A stretch of 64,000 nt of DNA from Cryptomeria japonica (GCF_030272615.1 NC_081408.1:308019950-308083949), one strand, 5' to 3'. Shown: positions 9,881-20,187, counted from the first letter of the stretch. Notes: generated from the sequence alone by a model not told the origin. Made by a program: numbers and translations.

Positions 9881-11461
9881 GAGGCATCACAAATCAAAAT
9901 TGCCAAAATTCAACAAGAAGATTACTATTCCACAGATTCCAACGAATGGGAATGGGGTTCAGACAAGTCCTCCAGTGACTATGAGCTCACCAAGACATTC
10001 AGAGAGCCAGATGAACCCACAGAAGAAGAGCAATTTTGTAAAAAGTTCAGAGTTGGTCAAGAAACAACTCATAAGGATTTCCCACAGTCTTCGTTTCAAG
10101 GTCTTAGGTCGAAATCACATAGGATGAGGACACCTGTCCCGGAAGGCGCTACTAGTGATGACAATTTGGATTCGCTTGCGATCGAAACTGATGAGGAGAG
10201 TGCCATCGATGACCTCGACAATTGCCTTGATATACCCGAATATAACCACATCTTCACTCTTAGCCCCGCAAACTCCGAAAACATTAAAAGCCTTCCCCTT
10301 GTTCATCCCCAACTCATTGACTGGGATTATGAAGGACCAGCACAATTTGATACATTTCAAAATGACGAAGCCATTATCGACTATCTTGGCATACGAGATA
10401 ATCTTCCCCCTGGAGACCACAAAGCAGGATACATCATAGAACTCAACAACATGGCATATTTTGGTGAGGGTGTCGAACCTTCTAGTCGCAAAAATGTGAA
10501 AATAAGAACAAAACAAGGGTCTTATGGCGAAAACCACACTGTGGCGCTATCTGACTCCAAAAAAGTAAAAAGAAAGGACGTATCTGAGGGCAAAAACCTC
10601 TCTGAGGCACCCGAAGATGGAAGGCTCGACATTCTCCCAGCATCATATGAGGAAAAATCATCCATGTTGGTAGAGGAGACTATAAAGACAAACATTGGTA
10701 CAGAAGAGGTTCCACACAACATATTCCTGGCTCAATCATTGACAGAGTCCGAAAGGGCAAAATTCATAAGCTTCTTCAAGGAAAGACAAATCAACTTTGC
10801 ATGGTCATACGCTGATATGCCTGGACTAGACCCGGATTTGGTAATGCATCATTTGACAGTCAAACCGGGGGCAAAGCCAGTAAGACAGAAATTAAGGAAA
10901 ATGCACCCACAAGTGGCATTACTAGTTAAAGAAGAGCTGGAGAAATTATTGGATGTCGGATTCATACGCCCAATTGATTATCCCGAATGGATCTCCAATT
11001 TAGTACCTGTAAGTAAACCAGATCGCAGCATCCGAATATGTACAGACTTCAGAGACATTAACAAAGCTTGTCCAAAAGATGACTTCCCATTACCAAACAT
11101 CGACTTGATCGTTGATCTCACAGCAGGTCACGAAATGTTATCGTTAATGGATGGATTTTCTGGTTATAATCAAATCAGGATTGGACCCGAGGATCAACAT
11201 AAAACATCATTCACTTGTCCATGGGGAACTTTCTGTTGGAATGTCATGCCCTTTGGGCTGAAAAATGCAGGTGCTACATATCAAAGAGCAATGACCACTA
11301 TCTTTCATGATCTCATGCACATAACTGTGGAAGATTATGTTGACGATCTCTTGGGAAAATCAATAGACAGAGATACACATTTGGACATACTTTCAGTCAT
11401 CTTTGATCGGTTGGAAAAATACAAGGTAAGATTAAACCCCAAGAAATGTGTTATGGAGTAA
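9881..11461 (+). pseudogene. Reverse transcriptase part of pol, broken by a frameshift
   Basis: Directly after the gag-pro TAA the same frame stays open with no stop through 10124 (first ATG) to 11458. The N-terminal 250 residues are acidic and unrecognised. RT begins near 10860 and includes the conserved ICTDFRDINKA region, SLMDGFSGYNQI, the FGLKNAGATYQRAM segment and the active site YVDD at 11336-11347. A one-base loss near 11451-11452 shifts the frame and creates a TAA at 11459-11461; the RT thumb and connection continue one frame away. RT copies element RNA into DNA in cytoplasmic particles. The single TAA at 9878 may be a regulated gag-pol boundary rather than damage. The 11451 shift is more likely a real mutation. 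Confidence 0.9.
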
Positions 11462-12828
11462 CCTCCGGGAAGCTCCTAGGATTCATTGTGTCGAAAAGAG
11501 GAATCGAAGCCAATCCAGCAAAAGTCAAGGCTATCTTGGACATGCAACCACCCAGGAATATCAGTCAACTTCGATCTTTACAAGGGAGACTCCAGTCTAT
11601 ATGAAGATTCATAGCACAACTTGCAGATAAGTGTAATCCTTTTCAGCACCTGCTACATAAAAACATAAAGTTCAAATGGGATGAGAACTGTCAACAAGCT
11701 TTTCAGACGCTCAAAGATTATCTTTTAAATCCGCCAGTTTTGATGCCACCAGTTCCAAATCAGCCTTTGCTACTATACATATCAGCTACTCCAACAGCAC
11801 TGGGGGCACTCCTAGCACAACAATTAGCTGACGGCAAGGAAAAAGCAGTATACTATATCAGTCGCACATTGGTGGGATATGAGCTAAACTACACACCAAT
11901 CGAGCGTGCATGTCTCGCTGTGGTCTTTGCTTCACAAAAATTACGACATTATATGCTCACTCACATAACTAAGTTGATTGCAAGAATTGATCCACTAAAG
12001 TATCTTCTCAACAAAGCTACACTTACTGGTCGACTGGCCAAGTGGGTAATGATCCTGAGTGAATTCGACATCGAGTACGTGGACAGAAAAGCAATAAAAG
12101 GACAAGCAATTGCAGATCAATTAGCAGATGCTCCCATGATAGATGATGTTCCTCTACAGTTAGAATTTCCAGATGAAACAATTTTAACAATATCACATGC
12201 AAAGCCATGGCAACTATACTTTGACGGCTCATACACACAGCATGGGGCAGGAGCTGGTATTCTCTTTATAACTCCTCAGGGTGATTCTATACCAAAGTCA
12301 TACCGCTTATCATTTCCTTGCACTAACATTATAGCGGAATATGAGGCATTAACAACTGGATTACGAATCGCAGTTCAATGGAAGATCCAAGAACTTCGTG
12401 TTTTTGGGGATTCTCAACTGGTTATTCGTCAAGCAACTGATGATTACCAAACAAAAGACAAAAAACTAATGCCTTACAAACAACTGGTAGATGATTTGAA
12501 ACAACACTTCATAAAGATAGATTTTGAGCAGATACCAAGAGAGCAGAATCGTGCTGCAGATGCCATGGCTACAATTGCTTCACTAATTGATCTACCGCAA
12601 AATGAAACCTGCTATGAGTTTCTGGTAGACAACCTGCTAGTTCCTTCATATGAGATCGCTCCTACTGAAATGATATGCATTGTTGGTCCTGAATCCCAAT
12701 TATATGGTTCCATATTCACATACCTTCGCGACAATATCTTACCTCCCGATCTATCGAACAACCAACTCCGCACTTTTATTCGCCAATCTTCTCGATACGT
12801 CATTCTAGCTGATATCCTATACCGATGA
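11452..12828 (+). pseudogene. RT C-terminus, native RNase H and archaeal-type RNase H
   Basis: The frame resumes after the 11451 shift and is broken by TGA at 11602-11604 in the motif that normally reads like IRRFIAQL. A CGA-to-TGA change would explain it. An open frame runs from there (first ATG 11740) to TGA 12826-12828. First comes the native gypsy RNase H (about 11760-12120), whose usual first catalytic Asp is replaced (LLYISATPTALG). Then comes a second RNase H from about 12205 with FDGSYTQHGAGAG, the AEYEAL glutamate, FGDSQLV and NRAADAMA, so its acidic residues are intact. A second RNase H is the diagnostic acquisition of the Tat clade. The pattern suggests the second domain took over RNA removal (established for Tat, applied here by inference). 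Confidence 0.9.
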
Positions 12829-13956
12829 GGTCTAGATGGCACTCTCCTTAGATGTTTAGAAAGTGACGAAGCTCAGATTGCGTTACGTGAAGTGCATGAA
12901 GGGATATGTGGTCCGCATACTAGTGGTCCTACCTTGGCCAAGAAACTCATCAGGACTGGATACTACTGGCCTACTATGGAAAGAGATTCATATCAGTTTG
13001 TCAAGAAATGTAAGCAGTGTCAAATTCATGGAGACCTAATACATGCACCAGCACAAGAATTACAACCACTTGCGTCTCCTTGGCCCTTTTGTCAGTGGGG
13101 ACTCGATCTCATAGGCAAGATTCACCCTCCTTCTTCCAATGGTCATAAATTCATTATCACAGCTACAGAGTATTTCACAAAGTGGATTGAAGCCGTGCCT
13201 CTCACACAAGTCACTGGGAAACAAATTGCTACCTTCATCCTGAACTACATCATTTGCCGATATGGTATTCCCACTTCCATTATCACTGATAACGGGCGTC
13301 CCTTCAAAAATCAGGATGTTCGTGAACTCTGTGAGCGCTTCCATATCTCTCATCGTTTCTCCACACCATATTACCCCCAAGGTAATGGCCAAGCTGAGGC
13401 GTCTAATAAAACAATTCTTAAAATCCTCAAAAAGACAGTCGACGACGCTGGCCGTAACTGCTATATCCAACTCAATCCTACACTTTGGGCCTACCGCACA
13501 AGTGTCTGCACACCTACAGGAGCTACACCCTACTCACTTGTCTACGGCGCTGAAGCCATCTTGCCTATTGAGGTCGAGTTACCTTCTTTACGGATCTCTT
13601 TGCAAAACATCATCAACGATGAAGATTACAGGGTCTCTCGCTTACAAGAACTAGAACTGTTGGATGAACAGAGACAAACTACTTTTAATCATCTCAAGGC
13701 TTACCAACAACGAATGAGTCGCAGCTACAATCACAAAGTCAAGCCTCGCACATTTGAGGTAGGTGACTTGGTTCTCAGAGAAAACCCCAAGAATCAGCAA
13801 GACAGAGATAAGAAGGGCAAGTTTGAACCAAACTGGCTTGGTCCTTACATCATCACAGCGGTATATGGATCTGGGGCATATCAGCTCTCAACTACAGAAG
13901 GTGAACCTTTGGAGGATCCTATCAACAGCATGCACCTTCGCAGGTTCTACACATAG
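12829..13956 (+). CDS. Integrase, in frame after a premature TGA
   Basis: The frame continues directly from the RNase H segment past TGA 12826-12828; the first ATG is at 12892. The N-terminal zinc-binding HHCC domain runs from about 12890 (HEGICGPH, then CKQC near 13012). The catalytic core has Asp in WGLDLIG, Asp in ITDNGRPF and Glu in NGQAEASN. I count exactly 35 residues between the last two, the DD35E signature. The C-terminal part has a GPY-like element (NWLGPYIITAV) and ends at TAG 13954-13956. All catalytic residues are intact. It would insert element DNA and generate the 5-bp duplication seen here. The upstream TGA is probably a CGA-to-TGA change in a conserved YRR motif. Confidence 0.93.
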   Translation, partial: GLDGTLLRCLESDEAQIALREVHEGICGPHTSGPTLAKKLIRTGYYWPTMERDSYQFVKKCKQCQIHGDLIHAPAQELQPLASPWPFCQWGLDLIGKIHPPSSNGHKFIITATEYFTKWIEAVPLTQVTGKQIATFILNYIICRYGIPTSIITDNGRPFKNQDVRELCERFHISHRFSTPYYPQGNGQAEASNKTILKILKKTVDDAGRNCYIQLNPTLWAYRTSVCTPTGATPYSLVYGAEAILPIEVELPSLRISLQNIINDEDYRVSRLQELELLDEQRQTTFNHLKAYQQRMSRSYNHKVKPRTFEVGDLVLRENPKNQQDRDKKGKFEPNWLGPYIITAVYGSGAYQLSTTEGEPLEDPINSMHLRRFYT

Positions 13957-15621
13957 CTCTTCGGAATATCCTAATTCAAAAATACAAAAAAAAATCAAAA
14001 AACTTCAAAAATACAAAAAAATTATAAAACAAAAAAATCGTTACTTGGTGAAAACCTAGCAAACAGGCGCCTCGTGACACAAAAAAAATTGAAAAATCAA
14101 AAAAGTAAAGAGAAATAACTTCGTCAAACGGTGAAAACCATTTCGATGGCGCCCTGGGCAAGTACCATGGTGAAAACTGGGTTCCCAGCGCCATGCGTAG
14201 AGACTTTGCTCCTCCCTCCTTCAGGATTCACTTTCATCACTTCACTTTGCACACACTCACAACCTATTCATTCACAATAAACTTACCCATTCCCATCATG
14301 GCTTGTTATTGATCTACCTAAGGTTGGTTAGCCATTCATAATAAACCTCCCTTTTCACTCCCTTTCCATCCATAATAAATCAGATCCTATCTGTGACTAA
14401 GGCAAATCCTACGTCTAGTGATGGGTGTGGAACTAAGAACATCACATGTTTCGAGGAGTACAGTTTCTTCCAGCTTCCTTCAGTCTATCCGCGCACAATC
14501 CGCAATAAAGCAACATTTGCATCGCAGATCCACAATAAAGTTTCGTCTTCTTCGCAATAAAGTATCAGTTTCATGGATTTAGTCAGTTTCAGATGAGACA
14601 CAACAGCAACAATGGGCTTCAACAAATCAAATCTTTCAGCAGACTCAGACAACATATGGTTCGGTGTTAATCTATCCCTTTTTGTGAAAGTGAACATTGT
14701 GACTACAATCAAACATGACTTATACAAGTGACAAGAGACACTAAACTTGAGGACTACAGTGGATGTTGGTGTCGAGTCTTGGTTTTCTTTTGATTTCATC
14801 TTTTTGGTGACATGTCTTTTAGCTTTTCCAGGATGTCTCTGACTAGAGATACTATCTCCAGGATGTCTTTGACTAGAAAGGCGAGGATGGGGTATCGTCA
14901 CCTATTTTGTTTGCTGTTTGTGGATTGTCTTTTTTAGTAATGCTATGACTTGTCCAAGGATATGAGGACGCTGTGAGTCTAGTATGAACTGGGGCATTCC
15001 TTGTTTGTGACTGTCTTATCTCCATGCAAACAGGTACAATGACTTTCTGGGTCGAACATATGCCTCGATTGTCATAACCTATCTTGCCATAATAAAGCTC
15101 AATGATGATAACGCACAAGAAGCTCTTTCACTTTCATATCTTCTGTCTTCCATCCCCCCTTTTCTGGATTGACTTCCATCATCCTTCTCGAGTCCACGTA
15201 GCTCGCTATCACATGACTGAGTATAATGACACACCAAAAACATTTGCATTTCATGTAGTTTGCACCTGCATTACCACATATAATCATTTCATACATACAT
15301 ATAGATATCACAAGTGCATCACATCCTGCACACAACACCTATTAGCACAATTTACATTTGCATTATCATATTCATCTGCATTACATACATTCACATTTGC
15401 ATCATGCATACACATATAAAACATAAAAGAACAAAAAAAAAAATATTGCATTGCTTCATATACATATTTGCATCCATATCATAAGCATCACATAGAAACA
15501 TACATCACATAGGTACGCATGCATATAGCTGCTGCAAAGATGAATCATCTCATATATATATATATAAAATGTCATGATACAATGATGTCAAAATCATATG
15601 GCTACAATCACCCACAGGTGT
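13957..15621. other. 3' noncoding spacer: GGTGAAAAC/GCGCC units and AATAAA cluster
   Basis: No supported gene. A purine-rich A-tract region (13975-14120) follows integrase. Three units GGTGAAAAC followed 11-20 bp later by GCGCC start at 14047, 14130 and 14169. AATAAA occurs at about 14275, 14340, 14375, 14502, 14534, 14555 and 15093 on +, mostly as CAATAAA, so it recurs unusually often. From 15240 to 15530 the sequence is a degenerate CAT/TGCAT-rich stretch, with a short (TA)n near 15555. This part would also be the 3' side of the antisense PMD transcript. Confidence 0.55.
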
Positions 15622-16074
15622 CTACATCATCATACAAAATGGTACAAAACTGATACAAAGGAACCCACTGATCACTCCTGCCAACACTATTGGTAGTGCT
15701 AACCCTGTCGCAGTCATGGTATCCCATGCCACGTGCCCTGCTCTCATCTCTAGCCCGGGGTCCTGAAATACCCGTCTCAATGCCTCCCTGTCTCCATCTC
15801 GATCATATGGGATCAACTCTCCATCGATCGGTATGTGCAGTATCCTGTATACATCCTCGAGGGTCACTGTCATCTCCCCCATCGGCAAATGAAATGTGCA
15901 TGTCTCGGAGTGCCATCTCTCCGCCAGCGCAGTTAGCAAACCCATGTTTGCCCGAAACTCAGGCACATATAGTACATGTCGGAGGCCCATCTCCTCAATA
16001 GCTGCTCTCTCCTCAAACGACAACTCTGGTCGCAATCTCTGTGTAGACGGGAATCTCTCCCGTGACTCTAACAT
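15622..16074 (-). CDS. Antisense plant mobile domain (PMD) protein, one exon
   Basis: An open frame of 150 codons on the strand opposite to gag-pol. It carries a PMD core: basic N-terminus, LSFEERAAIEEMGLRHVLY, then LAERWHSE, FHLPMGEMTVTLEDVYRI and a DGELIPYD element. It matches the fragment at 3-359 and the PMD family, whose known members MAIN and MAIL1 are nuclear proteins affecting gene and transposon silencing. The frame is intact while the pol genes are broken. Homology seems to end at PIVLAGVISG, so the true exon may end about 15650 with further exons below. The start ATG at 16074 is not certain, since an upstream exon is possible. Antisense extra ORFs between integrase and 3' LTR are known in Tat elements. 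Eight hairpins and a word array lie just upstream of it. Confidence 0.8.
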   Translation of the reverse strand: MLESRERFPSTQRLRPELSFEERAAIEEMGLRHVLYVPEFRANMGLLTALAERWHSETCTFHLPMGEMTVTLEDVYRILHIPIDGELIPYDRDGDREALRRVFQDPGLEMRAGHVAWDTMTATGLALPIVLAGVISGFLCISFVPFCMMM

Positions 16075-16120
16075 AGGCAGATACTCCTGCAGTCAAACAA
16101 ATCAATCATGTCAGTCATGG

Positions 16121-16495
16121 TGGCATTCACTGTTCATCACAAAATGCTACTTGCTATCTAAATGCATATGGTTATCTATCCTAGTGACACTCACTGTTCA
16201 TCACAAAGTGTTGCTATCTATCCTAGTAGTGCTCCCTGTTCATCACAAAGCACTATGTGTGTGACATTCCCTGTTCATCACAAAGTGTTACTCACATTTA
16301 GCACTCCCTGTTCATCACAAAGTGTTGCTCATCCTTTGGGTACTCCCTGTTCATCACAAAGTACTCTATCTTGGTACTCCCTGTTCATCACAAAGTGCCT
16401 TGATCTATCCTAGTTTTCCTAGAGGACCTATTTGAGTGTATTTTCTCAGGAGCTTATCCAATCGACAGCGTATGTTCATCACAGAACTGTCGATT
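16121..16495 (+). repeat. Eight stem-loops with constant loop CTGTTCATCAC and covarying stems
   Basis: CTGTTCATCAC or a close variant occurs at 16130, 16194, 16235, 16270, 16307, 16346, 16381 and (as ATGTTCATCAC) 16472. Each copy is enclosed by complementary arms that differ between copies: GCATT/AATGC, GTGACACT/AGTGTTGC, TAGTGCT/AGCACTA, GTGACATT/AGTGTTAC, TAGCACT/AGTGTTG, GTACT/AGTAC, GGTACT/AGTGCC and AATCGACAG/CTGTCGATT. The non-Watson-Crick pairs I find are G-T on the + strand and none are A-C, so the structure would be better in + RNA. Position: 5' of the antisense PMD frame and before array C. Confidence 0.85.
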
Positions 16496-16526
16496 TGACC
16501 TAGAAGACCAAAACCATGCATCTTCA

Positions 16527-16796
16527 CATAAACGCGTTTTAAACTCACAAACGCGCCTCTTGACTGTACAAGCGCGCCTACAAAACACAGACGCGCCTGT
16601 TTGACATAAACGCGCCTAAATTATTCACAGACGCGACTTGGGACATAAACGCCCCTATAGGACATAAACGCCCCTACAGGACATAAACGCGCCCGCATCA
16701 AGCACAAACGCGGTTCAAGACGTAAACGCGCCTGGAACCGACACAGACGCGCCTGTTGGACACAGACGCGCCTGGCACCGACACAGACGCGGTTGC
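16527..16796 (-). repeat. Word array C: fourteen inverted copies of the GCGTCTGTGT-like motif
   Basis: On + the core reads ACAGACGCG or ACAAACGCG, so the word is on the minus strand. Cores lie at 16532, 16551, 16571, 16591, 16610, 16631, 16649, 16668, 16687, 16708, 16726, 16747, 16766 and 16787, with 18-21 bp spacing. Reverse-complemented copies read GCGTCTGTGTC, identical to those in arrays A and B. The array is upstream of the antisense PMD gene in that gene's direction, as A and B are upstream of gag. Confidence 0.9.
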
Positions 16797-17306
16797 ACAT
16801 TTTTGCATTTTTTTGGTACCCTATTCCTAGCGCATTTATTGCTATCTACTATGCATTAATGACAAAAAAAGCAAATGCGTCAAAGTACGAGGATGTTTGG
16901 TGGTACTTATCGGCTCTCCTGCCTCTACTGGCCTCTGAAATCGGCGAACGCGCTCGAATCTGTGTACAAAGGCCATCGCTGCTGGCTGTTGCTGCTCTTT
17001 TTTCGCTTTGCACCGTGATCTCATGAGGGTGTAGATGACAATGAGGATGTCTTTTGCCCGTGGTCTATCTTATAGCCTACCCTAGCCCTGGCCTTCATTT
17101 CCTGAGTCAGTCTTCATTATCCCGTGACTCTGTCACTTTATCCGGTCAGTCCATTCTAGCCTTTCTTTCTTATCGAAAGATTGTCTGCAATATTTTCAGA
17201 CATTTTCATCCAATCTCTCGAGGGGGCATATCATTCCCATCCTGGGGCAACTCTGTATCAGTTCATCTTATCTTCTTTGAAATAACGCGACAAGCCGCAT
17301 TGTCTC
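16797..17306. other. Spacer before the polypurine tract
   Basis: No supported gene. Short open frames on both strands show no recognisable domain. If the antisense PMD gene has a promoter inside the element, this stretch or the 3' LTR is its likeliest place, but I see no clear motif. Confidence 0.3.
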
Positions 17307-17320
17307 AAAGAGGGGCAAAA
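17307..17320 (+). promoter_or_regulatory. Polypurine tract
   Basis: AAAGAGGGGCAAAA directly abuts the TG of the 3' LTR. This is the usual site where plus-strand DNA synthesis is primed in LTR elements. Confidence 0.85.
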
Positions 17321-18115
17321 TGTAGACACCCAAAATTGTCATGTCTAATTAAATAAATATTTTATTTATTTAATTATCTAAGCCTAATTCTTCTATTAAT
17401 TAAATAAATCCTTATTTATTTAATTAATTCATTTATCCTCTTCTAGCCTTATTTCTCATTTAAATAAATATATTTATTTATTTAAATTATCCTTTCCTAA
17501 ATTAAATAAATATTTTATTTATTTAATTGTCCTATTTCTTCTATTAATTAAATAAATCTTTATTTATTTAATTAATTCACTAGCTTTTTCTACACATGAC
17601 ACATATCATTCATCTCTTAATTCCTACACTACCTACCTCTTTCATTATTTTGGTATTTCCTCTACCTACCCTCTAATCCTAGCCGACCTCTCTTTTTACA
17701 CCTCTCAATCTTAACCCTCCATTTCATATTGTGTCTTCTATTTAAGGAGATGCCTTCTTTATTATCAAACCCTAATCAATCATCCTAATCACTCATGCTA
17801 ATGATCTTTCATGCAATTGACTACACTACGATCCTACTCGCAACCACATTCCGTTCTTTGTTGAGCTCTTGTGCATACAAAAATCTGAGAGCAAATATAC
17901 ATCAAGCAAGATCAATGGAGATAGGAAGAATGGAGATCAAAACCCTATTGGACATGTGATGGTATAATCTTTGTGATTTCATGTGATTTGCATTGTCTTA
18001 GGTAATCTTCATATGTTATGGTGGATCTTTGTTCATTGTTAGGCTAGGGTTTGGTGGTTGAATTCATTTAGCCTTTCAATATTGTTGTTATTGTTATCCA
18101 TTTTCACCATACACA
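17321..18115 (+). repeat. 3' LTR, 795 bp
   Basis: Same length as the 5' LTR, beginning TGTAGACACC and ending CCATACACA. By eye about eight substitutions and no length change separate the two copies. It is followed directly by the second GAAAC. Confidence 0.95.
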
Positions 18116-18120
18116 GAAAC
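18116..18120. repeat. Target site duplication GAAAC, right copy
   Basis: Identical to 3368-3372 and directly after the CA of the 3' LTR. Confidence 0.95.
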
Positions 18121-20187
18121 AACTTCCTGATAGTTCTGGAGATGATGATAATAATGATGGCCTGGTTGGTAAGACAACTACAAGTGAAACAAGAACCAAG
18201 GGCAAAGCAGATTCACAAGAATTATCCTCGGCTCCTGCAACACAATCCAAGGGGAAAGGACCCAAAATCAAGTTCACAATTAAAGTGTCCAAGAAAGTTG
18301 AATAATCTTCAACAACACAAAAGACAACCATGAAGGAACCAGAACAACAGACTGCTAGAGATACTAGAAAAGAGAAAGAGACGGAAGAAGATGAAATTCC
18401 TCAACAAGAGGAAGCACAGGTTGAAGAAATGTCACATCTTGGTGAAGTTAATGTTCCAGCCACTTCACAAGCACCAACTCATTCAAAAGTGATTATCCAT
18501 TCCATCGATTTTGATTCTGATCAAGAGGAAGAGGAATTCGATGATGAGGACCTGGGCATGGGCATGACTCAGTCAGAGACTACTCAATAATTCTTCGTAC
18601 TATCCAACTTTTCCAGCTTGGATGATATTCCTTCAACCACCATTGAATCTTCAATATTGGAGTTTCCTGAAGCTATGGAGCAAGCATTCGTGGAATAGAA
18701 AATGATGACTTTACCTTCTACGGTGGTCATAACAGAGATTCCATCTCTGGTAAGCACTGAAGTTATTTCTACTACGACAGTTATAACAGAAATTCCACCT
18801 CTAGTTACTACTCAAGTTGTTTCCACTGCACCTTCGACTCTCTCCTTTGTGGCTGTAACTGAAGAAGGGTCAGCATCAACAGTTGTTGCTACATCAGCAA
18901 GTATATCACTGGATACTTTAGCATTGATATCAATCACAACATCTGCAACCGATGTCAGTTCAAGCTATTATGCTCTTGAAATACCAAGTGAGACTCAACA
19001 AGAAGCTACTACTCCATCGGCCAATCCTAAACTACCACCTTGGATGGAGGTACTAGCACCTAAGAGGAAGAAACGGGTGATTTCACCTGATGAGTTTGAC
19101 TTTGAGAAGTTGGTTCCTTTGAAACCCAAGGGAACAAAGAAGCCAAAGTCTGTTTCTCGAGTGTTAGTAGACCCAACCTCTAAACAGAAGTATGTTGAGG
19201 TCATGGTGCCATCATCGGATAAGAATAAAGATGATATACAACCTGAGGATTACATCATGCAAATCGTAGAGCTTGGGGAAGAGATGCATGAGAGTTTTAA
19301 GTTGGATTCTCAAACAGCTTTAAACTCTTTGTTAAGAAGAATTGACCAAGAGAGGGATGAGAAGAATGAATTAAAACATAAATGTGAATAATTGACTAGT
19401 GTTCTTCTGAAAGTTACCCAATCCTCTCAGGAAGTTGAGCCCATAGGATCATCAATGGACATTGAAGCTCTTAATAAAATTGAACAGGTGAGAGCCAAGG
19501 GCCGAGTGGTGGACGAGTGGATTGCACGGTTGAAGTCAGAAGGGTCTCATCTCCTAAGTTGACAATTGGATTATTGACGGATTTTGAAGTGACCCAAAGT
19601 CAGATGCAAAGTGTCAAAACTTCATTATCTTAGGAGATTGAAAATATTGAGAGAAGTACAACCATTTGGAGCAAAATGGAGGACTTCGGAATAAACGTCC
19701 TTGTTGAAAATGAAGTGGTTCCTTCAAGGGAAAAATATATCCAAATCTTGTTGCTATTGTCTTACAGGAAAGAGACAATAAGGTTGATGATAGCAGAGCT
19801 GGATCGAGAACGGAAGGAAGGTGATGATGAGATTGATCTCATTTCTGCCTGAATTGCTGACCTTCCTTGTTATCTGTATGATGACAATCAGAATCTCGTT
19901 ACTAGTGATGCCATCACACAGGAATTTATGTCCTTAATGGATCACTGCACGAGATAAGACTTCTCACTTGGTGCATTCGATAAGTTACTGGAGATCCAAG
20001 TCAGTTTTGAGTTCCTTGCATCCATGCTGAAGGATGGAAAAAAGAAATATGTAGAGGTTGAGGATACAATCTCCCGTGTTCATGTGATCACAGATTCTAC
20101 CCAGATGCCGAACCAAGCAGAGATGGAGGCCATCCTGACTAGGTTCGAGGAATTCCACAAATCAAACGAGGAGGAGAAAAATGAATA
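18121..20187 (+). pseudogene. Right half of the decayed unknown reading frame
   Basis: Continues the frame of 1784-3367 in phase across the retrotransposon. Residues are first charged and low-complexity: lysine-rich near 18240, then a Glu/Asp-rich tract ending in EEEEFDDEDLG near 18540. A Thr/Val/Ser-rich stretch with repeated VITEIP units follows (18700-19000). Next comes a basic segment (APKRKKRV near 19050) that could be a nuclear signal, and then helical, coiled-coil-like sequence (19260-19560 and on to 20187). Stops interrupt it at 18303, 18588, 18696, 19389 and later. I do not recognise the family. The GC content and codon pattern look like a real former protein, not chance. After 20187 the sequence becomes AT-rich 3' noncoding. 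Confidence 0.55.

Larger units (their letters stand above)
3368..18120 (+). mobile_element. Young Ty3/gypsy Tat-clade LTR retrotransposon with antisense PMD gene
   Basis: The element body is 3373-18115, flanked by the 5-bp target duplication GAAAC (3368-3372 and 18116-18120). Order on +: 5' LTR, primer binding site, leader with two word arrays, gag-protease-G-patch, RT, RNase H, second (archaeal-type) RNase H, integrase, long 3' region with an antisense PMD gene, polypurine tract, 3' LTR. The second RNase H and an extra ORF between integrase and the 3' LTR are hallmarks of the Tat clade. By eye the two 795-bp LTRs differ at about eight positions (near 99% identity), so the insertion is recent. 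The pol part is nevertheless broken by one frameshift (near 11451) and two TGA codons (11602, 12826), so this copy is not autonomous. Confidence 0.95.

Noticed and set aside
10115-10537. 140-codon minus-strand frame opposite the start of pol
   Set aside because: The + strand frame here is continuous with gag-pro and RT, so the reverse frame is most likely chance.
13060-13470. 136-codon minus-strand frame within integrase
   Set aside because: Shadow of the integrase coding strand, without recognisable domain.
16121-16796. CRISPR-like array of regularly spaced repeats
   Set aside because: The organism is clearly a plant; the repeated word is about 10 bp and degenerate, spacers are about 10 bp, and there are no cas genes.
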